Source: Desulfosporosinus acididurans
Lineage (GTDB): Bacteria; Bacillota; Desulfitobacteriia; Desulfitobacteriales; Desulfitobacteriaceae
Direction: 5' to 3'
Length of the DNA: 58,612 nucleotides
Assembly: GCF_001029285.1 (NCBI RefSeq)
Contig: NZ_LDZY01000020.1
Coordinates: 1-58,612 of the forward strand
In this document: piece after piece, positions 32,931-41,523 of the stretch
Layout: every line of letters starts with the position of its first letter
How positions within the stretch are numbered: the first letter of the stretch is position 1
Position numbers and translations under genes: made by a program
Notes under the pieces: model-generated
The model's input: the letters and a program-made list of their open reading frames with translations, nothing else
What the model was told of the DNA's origin: nothing
Database searches by the model: none

Positions 32931-34334
32931 ATGGGTATTGTTTTAAATGGCGGGACAGTTGTAACAGCTGCCGATGTGTATCAAGCAGACGTCCGGATTG
33001 AAGGCGAGAGAATCGCGGCCCTTGGCCGCGAGATCAAGCAGCCTGGTGATCAGGTCATCAAGGTGGATGGATGCTTGATATTTCCGGGTGGTATTGACCC
33101 CCATACCCACTTTGACCTCCCGGCAGGAGATATTACGACTTCCGATGATTTTTATTCGGGGACTAAAGCCGCTTTATTGGGAGGCACTACGACGATCCTA
33201 GATTATGCCACTCAGTTTAAAGGGGAAAGTCTCCAAACAGGTTTAGAAAACTGGCATAAAAAAGCCGATGGTAAATGTTTTGTTGATTATGGTTTTCATA
33301 TGGCTATTACTGATTGGAACGATACCATCGCTCAAGAAATGACAACAATGGTTCACCAGGAAGGTGTGCCTTCTTTTAAATTGTATATGGCTTATAAGAA
33401 TGTTTTGCAAGTCGACGACGGTTCGCTCTTACAGGCCCTGCGTCAGGCTGGGAAATGCGGAGCACTTGTCTGTGTGCATTGCGAAAATGGAGATGTAGTC
33501 TATGATCTTGTGCAAAAGGCTTGCCAGGAAGGGAAAACCGCACCTCGCAATCATCCATTAACTCGACCACCCGAGGTAGAAGCTGAAGCAACGTCGCGGG
33601 TAATTACTCTCGCACAATTGGCCGATGCGCCTCTTTATATTGTTCATCTTACTTGCAGTGGTGCCCTTGAGGCTGTAACGAAGGCTAAATTACAGGGGAG
33701 GGAAGTCTATGCGGAAACTTGCCCTCAGTATTTGCTGCTCGATGATAGTTATTACAGTTCCGAAGGCTTTAATGGTGCCAAATACGTGATATCTCCGCCC
33801 TTGCGTCCGGCTCAGAACCAAGCAGCCTTATGGTCAGCTCTGCAAACGGGGATTTTAGAGACGGTCGCCACCGACCATTGTGCGTTTAATTATAAAGGTC
33901 AAAAAGAGCTGGGTCTTGAAGATTTTAGTAAGATTCCTAACGGAGCACCCGGCGTGGAAACCAGGATGGGGTTACTGTACACTTATGGCGTACAGTCGGG
34001 TAAATTAAACCTTAACGAATTTGTTGTTTTAACCTCTACTAATGCCGCAAAATTATTTGGGTTATTCCCCCGCAAAGGGACGATCGCCCCGGGCAGTGAT
34101 GCAGATCTGGTGGTCTGGGACCCAAGTATTTCCTCTGAAATCTCAGTCGAAAGACTGCACCAGGACGTTGATTACACCCCTTTTGAGGGCTTTAAACAGC
34201 AGGGAAAAGCGATTCGTATCTTTTTACGAGGCAGGCAGGTGTGTCGAGATGGCCAATTAACCCAAGAATTACCTGCAGGAAAGTATTTGTTCCGGAATCC
34301 ATTTCTGAGGAGAAAGGATGGGAAGAATGTTTAA
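32931..34334 (+). CDS. hyuA: Dihydropyrimidinase/hydantoinase (HyuA, YgeZ type)
   Basis: A 467-residue amidohydrolase of dihydropyrimidinase length. Zinc ligands: GIDPHTHFDLP (HxH), FKLYMAYK (carboxylated Lys), CVHCENGDVV, YIVHLTC and TDHCAFNYKGQKELG (Asp). It opens cyclic amide rings such as hydantoins or dihydropyrimidines by hydrolysis; here the substrate is probably an imidazole- or pyrimidine-type product of purine reduction. ATG follows AAGGAGATTTTAGA. The next gene, xdhD, overlaps its end by 17 bases, which suggests coupled expression. Confidence 0.9.
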   Translation: MGIVLNGGTVVTAADVYQADVRIEGERIAALGREIKQPGDQVIKVDGCLIFPGGIDPHTHFDLPAGDITTSDDFYSGTKAALLGGTTTILDYATQFKGESLQTGLENWHKKADGKCFVDYGFHMAITDWNDTIAQEMTTMVHQEGVPSFKLYMAYKNVLQVDDGSLLQALRQAGKCGALVCVHCENGDVVYDLVQKACQEGKTAPRNHPLTRPPEVEAEATSRVITLAQLADAPLYIVHLTCSGALEAVTKAKLQGREVYAETCPQYLLLDDSYYSSEGFNGAKYVISPPLRPAQNQAALWSALQTGILETVATDHCAFNYKGQKELGLEDFSKIPNGAPGVETRMGLLYTYGVQSGKLNLNEFVVLTSTNAAKLFGLFPRKGTIAPGSDADLVVWDPSISSEISVERLHQDVDYTPFEGFKQQGKAIRIFLRGRQVCRDGQLTQELPAGKYLFRNPFLRRKDGKNV

Positions 34335-36882
34335 GATTAATGTCAATGGAACAGAGTATTCTTGCCAGGACGATATGAACCTTATGGAATATTTGAGGGA
34401 CGTATTGCACATCACTTCCTTAAAAAACGGCTGCGGTGAAGGCGCATGCGGTGCCTGTACTGTACTTGTTGATGACAAGAAGGTGCGCGCTTGTACGCAA
34501 ACATTGGCTAAAGTGACAGGGAAAAATGTCTTAACCGTTGATGGGATGTCCGAACGGGAAAAGGAGGCCTATACCTGGGCCTTCGCTGAAGCAGGTGCTG
34601 TCCAGTGCGGATTCTGTATTCCCGGAATGGTTATAAGTGCCAAAGCCTTAATTGACAAATCTCCCAATCCGAGCTCCAAAGAGATCAAAGAGGCGATCCG
34701 AGGCAATATTTGCCGCTGTACCGGATATGTCAAAATTGAACAAGGAATTATGTTAGCAGCTAAGGTATTGCGCGGTGAGCTTCAGCCTAATGCGGTGAAC
34801 CTCACCGGAGCTGGAGTGGGGACGAGCATTCAGCGTTTGGATGCTCGAGAAAAGGTTCTGGGAACCGGCGAATACGTGGATGATTTATTCGTTGATAATA
34901 TGCTTCATGCTGCAGTTCTGCGCACAAGTTATCCCCGCGCTCTGGTTAAAGCGATCGATACCTCTGCAGCACGTGCTTATCTCGGTGTCGAGGCAGTATT
35001 GACAGCAGATGATATTCCTGGGATTAATGAACACGGTCATATATTCCATGATTGGCCGACTCTGATCCCTGTCGGACAAGAAACCCGTTACGTTGGGGAC
35101 GCCATCGCTTTAGTAGCGGCGCAGACAAAGAAGCAGGCCCGCGAAGCATTGGCTTTGATCAAGGTTGATTACGAAGAGCTTAAACCCGTTCTTAGCCCGA
35201 CAGAAGCTTTAGCAGAGGAAGCTCCGAGAATTCACACTCAAGGAAATCTGTTAAGCACCACGAAAATTAAACGGGGTAATGTTGAGGAAGCGTTAGCAAA
35301 ATCTGCGCATGTGGTCACTCAGCGTTATACGACACCGCCTACGGAACATGCTTATATGGAACCGGAAAGCGCTTTGGCGATTCCGCAGGACGACGGGGGA
35401 ATTTTAGTCTACGTCGGAGACCAAAGCGTTTATGACGATCAACATGGAATTATGGGGATTTTGGGACTTCCCGCGGAAAAAGTTCGGGTCATTAGTAAGC
35501 TTGTGGGCGGCGGCTTCGGGGGGAAAGAAGATTTAAGCGTTCAGCACCATGCTGCTCTTTTGGCATATATCACTCAAAAGCCCGTAAAACTTACTCTTTC
35601 GCGCAAGGAGAGCATTCTTGTTCATCCGAAACGGCATGCCATGGAATTGGAGGTTACAACCGGGTGTGATGCGGAGGGAAGATTGACTGCTCTGACAGCA
35701 AAGATTGTAGCGGATACAGGAGCTTATGCCTCCTTGGGGACCGCCGTTTTGCAGAGAGCCTGTACTCATGTGGCCGGCCCCTATCAAATTGCCAATGTCG
35801 ACATTACCGGACTTTGTGTCTATACCAATAATCCTCCTGCTGGAGCCTTCAGAGGTTTTGGAGTTCCACAGGCGGCTTTTGCCTCGGAAACAAATCTTGA
35901 TCTTTTGGCTGAAAAAGTCGGTATTTCTCCCTGGGAAATTCGTTACCGCAATGCCCTGGAGCCCGGAATGATTAATCCGACAGGCCAGATTACCGATGAG
36001 GGGACGGCTGTTAAAGAAACACTCCTAGCAGTTCGTGAGGTGTACGAATCCAATCCTTATGCAGGAATTGCTACTGTCATGAAAAATACGGGTGTTGGTG
36101 TCGGCTTGCCGGATACGGGTCGGGTAAAACTGCAAGTCCGAGCCGGAAAAGTAGTAGTGCTCACCAGCGCCGCCTGTATCGGGCAGGGATTGGCTACTGT
36201 GGCGACCCAGATCGTCAACGAGGCTACCGGCCTGCCTCTGGAACAGATCTCTTTCGGCGCCCCTGATACCTTTTTGACTCCTGATTCGGGAACCACCACA
36301 GCCTCCCGGCAAACCCTGTTCACGGGAGAGGCTATTCGCCAGGCATCTCTAAAACTTCAGCATGCTTTATATAAATCGTCTCTGGAAGAGTTGGAGGGTA
36401 TGGAGTTTTACGGAGAATATTTCGGAAAGACGGACCCCATCAATTCCGATAAACAAAATCCGGTCAGCCATGTTGCTTACAGCTACGCTACTCAAGTGGT
36501 AATTCTCAATGAGCAGGGCTTCGTGGAAAAGGTTGTTGCAGCTCACGACGTGGGGCGGGCTATTAATCCTAAAGCTGTTGAAGGACAAATTGAAGGCGGA
36601 GTTGTTATGGGGCTGGGTTACGCATTGCGAGAAGATTTCCCCTTGCAAAATGGCGTTCCAACTGCAAAATTTGGCACCTTAGGGTTATTACGATCAACAG
36701 ATGTCCCGGAAATCGAGACAATTATTATCGAAAAGAATTCTTCCCCCTTGGCCTACGGAGCTAAAGGTATCGGAGAGATTTCTTCCATTCCCGCGGCACC
36801 CGCTGTTGCCTCAGCTTATCATAAGTTTGACGGCAAGGTGCGCTGTACGCTTCCGCTGCGTGAGACGCCCTATAAGAAATAA
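34318..36882 (+). CDS. xdhD: XdhD-type fused 2Fe-2S/molybdopterin hydroxylase
   Basis: An 854-residue single chain. Residues 1-160 carry both 2Fe-2S motifs (GCGEGACGACTVLVD...C and QCGFCIPG...CRCTGYVK). The rest is the molybdopterin subunit (GGGFGGKEDLS, GAFRGFGVPQ, CIGQGLATVATQ, C-terminal AYGAKGIGEIS with the catalytic Glu). There is no FAD domain. This matches XdhD, the selenium-dependent xanthine dehydrogenase linked to yqeB, yqeC and ygfJ, all of which follow here. ATG 34318 and ATG 34327 are both possible; the ribosome site GAGGAG favours the former. Confidence 0.9.
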   Translation: MGRMFKINVNGTEYSCQDDMNLMEYLRDVLHITSLKNGCGEGACGACTVLVDDKKVRACTQTLAKVTGKNVLTVDGMSEREKEAYTWAFAEAGAVQCGFCIPGMVISAKALIDKSPNPSSKEIKEAIRGNICRCTGYVKIEQGIMLAAKVLRGELQPNAVNLTGAGVGTSIQRLDAREKVLGTGEYVDDLFVDNMLHAAVLRTSYPRALVKAIDTSAARAYLGVEAVLTADDIPGINEHGHIFHDWPTLIPVGQETRYVGDAIALVAAQTKKQAREALALIKVDYEELKPVLSPTEALAEEAPRIHTQGNLLSTTKIKRGNVEEALAKSAHVVTQRYTTPPTEHAYMEPESALAIPQDDGGILVYVGDQSVYDDQHGIMGILGLPAEKVRVISKLVGGGFGGKEDLSVQHHAALLAYITQKPVKLTLSRKESILVHPKRHAMELEVTTGCDAEGRLTALTAKIVADTGAYASLGTAVLQRACTHVAGPYQIANVDITGLCVYTNNPPAGAFRGFGVPQAAFASETNLDLLAEKVGISPWEIRYRNALEPGMINPTGQITDEGTAVKETLLAVREVYESNPYAGIATVMKNTGVGVGLPDTGRVKLQVRAGKVVVLTSAACIGQGLATVATQIVNEATGLPLEQISFGAPDTFLTPDSGTTTASRQTLFTGEAIRQASLKLQHALYKSSLEELEGMEFYGEYFGKTDPINSDKQNPVSHVAYSYATQVVILNEQGFVEKVVAAHDVGRAINPKAVEGQIEGGVVMGLGYALREDFPLQNGVPTAKFGTLGLLRSTDVPEIETIIIEKNSSPLAYGAKGIGEISSIPAAPAVASAYHKFDGKVRCTLPLRETPYKK

Positions 36883-36895
36883 GCTAAAGAGACCA

Positions 36896-36944
36896 ACGCC
36901 GAGTGTCTAATTAAGCCATCCCTGACTTTCAAGACACCCGGCGT
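36896..36944 (+). terminator. Stem-loop after xdhD
   Basis: ACGCCG plus GTGTCT pair with AGACAC plus CGGCGT, with a bulge and a long loop, 12 bases after the xdhD stop. CATGTTT follows, a weak T run. The remaining AT-rich bases up to yqeC show no clear promoter. Confidence 0.5.
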
Positions 36945-37081
36945 CCATGTTTAGCGACTGAGTAAATTTACGCTTATAATTAGAAAAAGGGTAAAGTTAA
37001 TAATTTTTTGATAAAATAATTAAACTATATTGATATCAGCTCAGAAAAAGGTTAATCTTCAAATAGGTGCAGGTAATAAAT

Positions 37082-37960
37082 ATGGTGGAATTTAAGAATA
37101 ATTCTCGAAAAAAATGCGCAAGAGGAAGCCTCTGGGAAATGACGAAGCACGCGCAAGTCGTTACCTTAATTGGGGCAGGTGGCAAAACTACTTGTCTCCA
37201 AATTCTGACCCAAGAAATCCATGCTGCCGGATATCCGGTGATTGCCACAACCACAACGAAAGTGTATCCGGATAACCAAGTGCGGCCATGGCGTCATGCA
37301 AATCCTCCGCCCTTTGAGTCTCATGGTATTTATTTTTGGTATACGGGCGAAGAACAAGGAAGCGGAAAATGGCTGGGAAATTCTCCGTCTATGGTCGATA
37401 AAGCAGTCTTGAGGGATGGCGAAAACCTGATTTCTCACGAAAATGGTTCGGCATATCGACGTTATTGGATTATTGAAGGCGATGGGGCACGGGAGCGCCG
37501 TCTAAAGTGCTGGGCGTCCCATGAACCTCAAATTCCCCGGAGTTCAGATTGCGGAGTTTTGATTTTGGATGGCAGACTGTGGGGGCAGGAGTTGAAAGAC
37601 GAGGATATCCATCGCTCAGAATATTGTCCTTATTTGGTTCATAATCAGTTCACCGAGGAAAACGCCTGGCGATATTTGGGGAAGTCTCCGGTATTTTACC
37701 CTCAGTATCAACATCTAGCGTGGGTTATCTTCCTTAATATTCCTCGACGGCCTGTTCATGGACTCTCTATACAAGCGGAGTCTTCCGAAGGAGCGTATTT
37801 CTCTGGTTTAAGTGTCCCTGACTCTGAAGTCCTGCTCGATGCTCTTTACCGCAAAGGGGCGGAAGAGATGCGCTTTAAAGGAGAGACAAAGCCCAGAAGC
37901 TTAAGACTGGCTGCAGGCGATGCTAAGGGGGGAGAGCTGCAATGGTTCGACTTGTGGTAA
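37082..37960 (+). CDS. yqeC: Selenium-dependent hydroxylase accessory protein YqeC
   Basis: A 292-residue protein with an N-terminal P-loop-like GAGGKTTCLQIL, the ATTTTKVYP stretch and EGDGARERRLK, all typical of YqeC. Its exact reaction is unknown, but it co-occurs with selenium-dependent molybdenum hydroxylases and is thought to help install the labile selenium. I chose ATG 37082; GTG 37067 is also in frame. It overlaps the next gene by 19 bases. Confidence 0.85.
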   Translation: MVEFKNNSRKKCARGSLWEMTKHAQVVTLIGAGGKTTCLQILTQEIHAAGYPVIATTTTKVYPDNQVRPWRHANPPPFESHGIYFWYTGEEQGSGKWLGNSPSMVDKAVLRDGENLISHENGSAYRRYWIIEGDGARERRLKCWASHEPQIPRSSDCGVLILDGRLWGQELKDEDIHRSEYCPYLVHNQFTEENAWRYLGKSPVFYPQYQHLAWVIFLNIPRRPVHGLSIQAESSEGAYFSGLSVPDSEVLLDALYRKGAEEMRFKGETKPRSLRLAAGDAKGGELQWFDLW

Positions 37961-38658
37961 TGGCTGCCGGACAAGCAACTCGCATGGGACGGGATAAACT
38001 GGCGTTACCTTACATAAACACTACCGTCCTCGGTCATGTCATCAATACCATTTTAGAAGGGGTTATGCTGCAGCAAACGTTATCACTGAGCTTGTCTCAG
38101 GGTTTATCCCAAGAATTATCTCAAGCTCGGGATTTGGTTCAAGACCTGTTGCCAAGGATAACGCCGCCTAAACGATTAATAGAAATTCATGTGGTCACGC
38201 GACGGCCTCCGGAAGACTATCTGACTCAGGATACGCTGCGTTTTTTCCTGGAAATGGGGGGGGATTGGTTTCAAGTCCCTCAAGCAATTCCGCTTTCGGA
38301 AACTCTTCGCATAGGGTTAAGGGATTTACAGGAAACTACTCTGATGGTGGGCTTTTTACCCGGGGATCAGGTGGGTATTACCGCTCAAGGACTGGCAGGA
38401 TGTTTTGAACAGGCCCTGAGAGAGGCTCCGGACTTTTTAGTGCCGGTCTCTCAGACAGGAGTCGGTTCTCCGGTTTTTTTCCACCGCCGCTATGTTTCGG
38501 AACTCCGTGAGCTGCAAGGGGAAGAAGGGGGAAGGAAGGTATTATACCGCTATCCTGAACGCTGGACTCGGCAGAGAGTAAAAGATACTTTCCTGCAGGA
38601 TGTGGACACCCCTGAAGAGTATCAGGCCTGGATGGACTATATTCAAAAAAGAGATTAA
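37942..38658 (+). CDS. mocA: Molybdenum cofactor nucleotidyltransferase-like protein (YgfJ/MocA)
   Basis: A 238-residue protein with MAAGQATRMGRDKLALPY, the nucleotide-binding motif of MobA/MocA transferases, plus LPGDQVGI (metal-binding Asp) and VGSPVFF. MocA adds CMP to molybdopterin to make the cofactor form used by xanthine dehydrogenase-type enzymes. A low-complexity stretch (LSLSLSQGLSQELSQ, about residues 48-62) is inserted after the first domain part and is unusual. It overlaps yqeC by 19 bases, so the pair is co-translated. Confidence 0.85.
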   Translation: MVRLVVMAAGQATRMGRDKLALPYINTTVLGHVINTILEGVMLQQTLSLSLSQGLSQELSQARDLVQDLLPRITPPKRLIEIHVVTRRPPEDYLTQDTLRFFLEMGGDWFQVPQAIPLSETLRIGLRDLQETTLMVGFLPGDQVGITAQGLAGCFEQALREAPDFLVPVSQTGVGSPVFFHRRYVSELRELQGEEGGRKVLYRYPERWTRQRVKDTFLQDVDTPEEYQAWMDYIQKRD

Positions 38659-38700
38659 AACTCTATCTTAATTAAAGAATATGGTAAGGAGAATCACGTT

Positions 38701-39549
38701 ATGGTTAAGAAACTTAAGCTGAATGGACCCGTCGTCTTAGTCCGCGGAGCCGGAGAGCAAGCTACAGGGGTCGGATGGACTTTGGCCAAAGCGGGATTCC
38801 GAGTCGTCATGACGGAAGTCCCCAAACCCTTAATGGTTCGCTGGCCGGTATGTTTTGGCACGGCTGTCGTGAAGGGCAGTTGGCAAGTTGAAGGAATTGC
38901 GGCGCATCTCGTTTCTGAAACAGAGACATGCGCTAGTGTATGGGAAGACGGTGCTATTCCTATTTTGATTGACCCCGAGCTTCAGTGCTTAGCAAGATTG
39001 AAGCCGACGTTCTTGGTTGATGGCATTTTGGCGAAACGGAACATAGGGACACGCCGCGATATGGCACAATTGACTATAGGCTTAGGTCCTGGTTTTACGG
39101 CTGGTGATGATGTGGACCTGGTCATAGAAACGAAGCGAGGACATGACTTAGGCAGGTTAATCTATACAGGTCCGGCCCAGCCGAATACTGGAATTCCGGG
39201 CAATATTGGCGGATATACCAAAGAACGTGTCGTATATTCCCAACAGGCAGGAGTCTTTCGGGCGAAACGAATTATCGGTGAGGAAGTTCAGGCGGGAGAA
39301 TGTTTAGGAATCATTGATGACGGACTTAATTCCCAGGAAGTAGCAGGCTCTATTGACGGAGTTTTACGAGGACTGCTGCTGGATGGCACACCAATTGATG
39401 CTGCGGTCAAAGTTGGCGATATTGATCCCCGCGGGAAAAAAGAATATTGTTATACGATTTCTGAAAAGGCCCGTGCTATTGGCGCTGCAGTCCTGCTTGG
39501 GATTATGGAGAGTAATCTGTTGAATCCTATAAGTCTTAAAGCGGAATAG
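38701..39549 (+). CDS. yqeB: Selenium-dependent molybdenum hydroxylase maturation protein YqeB
   Basis: A 282-residue protein of the EF2563/YqeB family. VRGAGEQATGVGWTLAKAGFRVVMTE is a Rossmann-type start, and 'VDGILAKRN', 'IGLGPGFTAGDDVD' and 'PNTGIPGNIGG' are family signatures; the middle resembles a XdhC/CoxI-related fold. It is a marker gene for labile-selenium hydroxylases. It follows mocA by 42 bases with AAGGAGAATCACGTT before ATG. Confidence 0.9.
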   Translation: MVKKLKLNGPVVLVRGAGEQATGVGWTLAKAGFRVVMTEVPKPLMVRWPVCFGTAVVKGSWQVEGIAAHLVSETETCASVWEDGAIPILIDPELQCLARLKPTFLVDGILAKRNIGTRRDMAQLTIGLGPGFTAGDDVDLVIETKRGHDLGRLIYTGPAQPNTGIPGNIGGYTKERVVYSQQAGVFRAKRIIGEEVQAGECLGIIDDGLNSQEVAGSIDGVLRGLLLDGTPIDAAVKVGDIDPRGKKEYCYTISEKARAIGAAVLLGIMESNLLNPISLKAE

Positions 39550-39732
39550 TTAATATAGAGTTATTGGAATATAATAGATGACTTATAGAAGATGAAACCT
39601 TACCACCGAATAAACGGCAGCGCGCATATATCCGTACTCTGAATCAATATATTGGGGTAAATTTCCCCAAAGGAAGTTTTTCAGGGAGAGTTGTTTATAG
39701 AATATTGGCAATAATTATTTGCCTTTCTATAA

Positions 39733-39762
39733 ATTACTTTCTATAGATTACTTTCTATAGAT
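39733..39762 (+). repeat. 14-bp tandem repeat, two copies
   Basis: TTACTTTCTATAGA is present twice in tandem within the AT-rich stretch 39550-39790, just ahead of the structured noncoding segment. Confidence 0.6.
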
Positions 39763-39799
39763 TAAGTAGGAATTTTACTGAGACTGACGAATAGATAAA

Positions 39800-40040
39800 G
39801 ATAAATAGACCCCCATGCCGCTGTCGCAGCACCAGCAGAGGATGAAAATGAGTCTAGGTCCCGGTGGGCCGGGCAGCTTCGCCAAACTCTGGGTAATACC
39901 TGAAGTGAACCGTGGCTACGCTATCCCACGCAAGCTTTGCAGTCCTTACCGCCTCTCCATGCGATGGGTTTCACTGCTGTTGGGCGAGTCTGCCCTACTT
40001 ACGGGTCTTTGGCATTTAAGAGTAGTCTTTTCAGGGTAGT
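39800..40040 (+). ncRNA. Structured GC-rich noncoding segment (HEARO/omega-RNA-like or leader RNA)
   Basis: A ~240-base GC-rich island in AT-rich surroundings with many short stems: CCCGG/CCGGG, GGC-AGCTTC-GCC, CGTGG/CCACG (around CTACGCTATC), GCAA/TTGC, CCAT/ATGG and GGGC/GCCC. The 74-codon frame inside it lacks a ribosome site and a protein-like composition. The tract ACCTGAAGTGAACCGTGG...CCCACGCAAGC recalls, from memory only, the HEARO RNAs that guide IscB nucleases, but no iscB gene is present. A leader RNA for the Mo-hydroxylase operon downstream is the alternative. Confidence 0.45.
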
Positions 40041-40080
40041 AAGTAGGAAAAAATGAATAGTTCTGCTTAAACTCATATAT

Positions 40081-40100
40081 CCTTGATAATCGGATCAAGG
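40081..40100 (+). other. Hairpin in the ndh-like operon leader
   Basis: CCTTGAT pairs perfectly with ATCAAGG across a 6-base loop, between the GC-rich segment and the terminator at 40112. Confidence 0.5.
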
Positions 40101-40111
40101 GTGTCTACGAG

Positions 40112-40176
40112 GCAACCGTAATTGCTTCTCTATGAGCCATGTTGGTTTATGGAGAAACAATTACGGTTGCATTTTT
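40112..40176 (+). terminator. Strong rho-independent terminator or attenuator before the ndh-like operon
   Basis: GCAACCGTAATTGCTTCTC pairs with GAGAAACAATTACGGTTGC (one mismatch), followed by ATTTTTG. It ends 44 bases before the next ATG, so it either isolates the operon from the RNA upstream or acts as a regulated attenuator. Confidence 0.8.
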
Positions 40177-40219
40177 GTGAACTATCTTTATGGGGCATTA
40201 AGCAAGGGAGGACAATGCC

Positions 40220-41062
40220 ATGAAGTATTATCAACCGCAAAGTGTCAATGAAGCCATAGAAATAGCATATTCATCTCAAGGGATATTTTTGGCCGGAGGA
40301 ACGGATCTGGTACTTCAGATGCAGAAACGAAAGATCCAACCCAAGGCGTTGATTGACCTTGGCAGAATTCCGGAACTTCACGAAATTAAGGAAACGAAAG
40401 AGTATATAGAAATTGGCAGCATGGCAACCTTCTCTGAAATGGGGAAAAGTAAACTAATTGCTGAGAAGGCATCATCTCTCTGGTTGGCTTGCCAGACTAT
40501 GGGTTCACCGCAGATTCGAAATCAAGCAACCATTGGCGGAAATCTTGGGAATTGTTCGCCGGCAGCCGATGGCTTGCCTCCTCTCTTAGCTTTGGGGACT
40601 GAGGCCGTTTTAATTTCCGGCGAAGGAGAAAAGCAGATGCCTCTTGCTGACTTATTAGGGCAGACGCCGTTACTTTCTCCAGGTACTCTGATTGTGGGAT
40701 TTAAAATACCTAAAATTCATCTTTTGAGTGGATTTGCCAAACTAGGCAGGCGTGAAGCCTTAGCCATTGCTCGTTTAAGTGTTGCTGTGGCCCTGGAACT
40801 TGATGGTTCAAAGGTTGGAAATGTTCGGGTCGCCTTAGGTGCCGTCGGCAGACGCGCTTTTCTTAGTGACTCGCTGGCTCACGTTTTAAGCCAGCGGGAG
40901 TTTAATGAATCATGGCTGGAATTGGGGATAAGTCAAATCCAAGGTGTTGTCCGCGCTGCTTTGGGGGACAGGGCTTCAGCTCCTTATAAACGGGTTGCTG
41001 TGGCCGGCGTTTTTCGCGAAGCTGTTGCTTCTTTGAGAAGGCAAGGAGGGTTGGATAAATGA
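40220..41062 (+). CDS. Mo-hydroxylase FAD subunit (NdhF/XdhB-like)
   Basis: A 280-residue FAD subunit with FLAGGTDLVLQMQ and GSPQIRNQATIGGNLGNCSPAADGL, the two FAD-binding loops, and a C-terminal CO_deh_flav_C domain. The size is close to NdhF of Eubacterium barkeri nicotinate dehydrogenase. It is the first gene of a tight four-gene operon; the next gene overlaps it by 4 bases (ATGA). ATG follows AAGGGAGGACAATGCC. Confidence 0.88.
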   Translation: MKYYQPQSVNEAIEIAYSSQGIFLAGGTDLVLQMQKRKIQPKALIDLGRIPELHEIKETKEYIEIGSMATFSEMGKSKLIAEKASSLWLACQTMGSPQIRNQATIGGNLGNCSPAADGLPPLLALGTEAVLISGEGEKQMPLADLLGQTPLLSPGTLIVGFKIPKIHLLSGFAKLGRREALAIARLSVAVALELDGSKVGNVRVALGAVGRRAFLSDSLAHVLSQREFNESWLELGISQIQGVVRAALGDRASAPYKRVAVAGVFREAVASLRRQGGLDK

Positions 41063-41523
41063 TGGTCATCGAATGTATCGTTAATGATAAAAAGTATGTC
41101 TTAGAAGTAGACCCGCAAGAACGATTGCTGGATGTGCTGCGCAATCATTTAGGCCTGCTGGGAACAAAGGAAGGATGCGGAGAAGGAGAATGCGGAGCCT
41201 GCACCGTGATTTTAGACGGGAAAACCGTCAACTCCTGTCTCGTTCTAGCGGGCCAAGCGCATAACTCTGTGATTACGACGATTGAAGGCGTCGGGAATCG
41301 TCAGAGTCCCCATCCTGTTCAAAAGGCTTTTGTAGAAGTTGGCGCCGTACAATGTGGTTTTTGTACTCCTGGGATGGTTCTCTCCGCGAAAAATTTACTG
41401 GATAAGAATCCTCATCCCAGCGATGAAGAAATTGGAGTTGCTTTATCCGGAAACCTCTGCCGCTGTACAGGTTATGATAAGATTCTGCGCGCTGTTAAGC
41501 TGGCTGCTGAGGAGGGAAAATAA
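41059..41523 (+). CDS. Mo-hydroxylase 2Fe-2S subunit (NdhS/XdhC-like)
   Basis: A 154-residue protein with both cluster motifs complete: GCGEGECGACTVILDG...C and QCGFCTPG...CRCTGYDKI. The length is standard for small subunits. It overlaps the FAD gene (ATGA) and the next gene (TAATG), so the operon is translationally coupled throughout. Confidence 0.92.
   Translation: MMVIECIVNDKKYVLEVDPQERLLDVLRNHLGLLGTKEGCGEGECGACTVILDGKTVNSCLVLAGQAHNSVITTIEGVGNRQSPHPVQKAFVEVGAVQCGFCTPGMVLSAKNLLDKNPHPSDEEIGVALSGNLCRCTGYDKILRAVKLAAEEGK

Noticed and set aside
39815-40039. 74-residue frame inside the GC-rich segment before the ndh-like operon
   Set aside because: No ribosome site, odd composition and many overlapping stem-loops; better explained as structured noncoding DNA.
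39800-40040. Confident assignment as a molybdenum cofactor riboswitch
   Set aside because: The position fits, but I could not match the segment to the E. coli moaA leader pattern; left as an open hypothesis.
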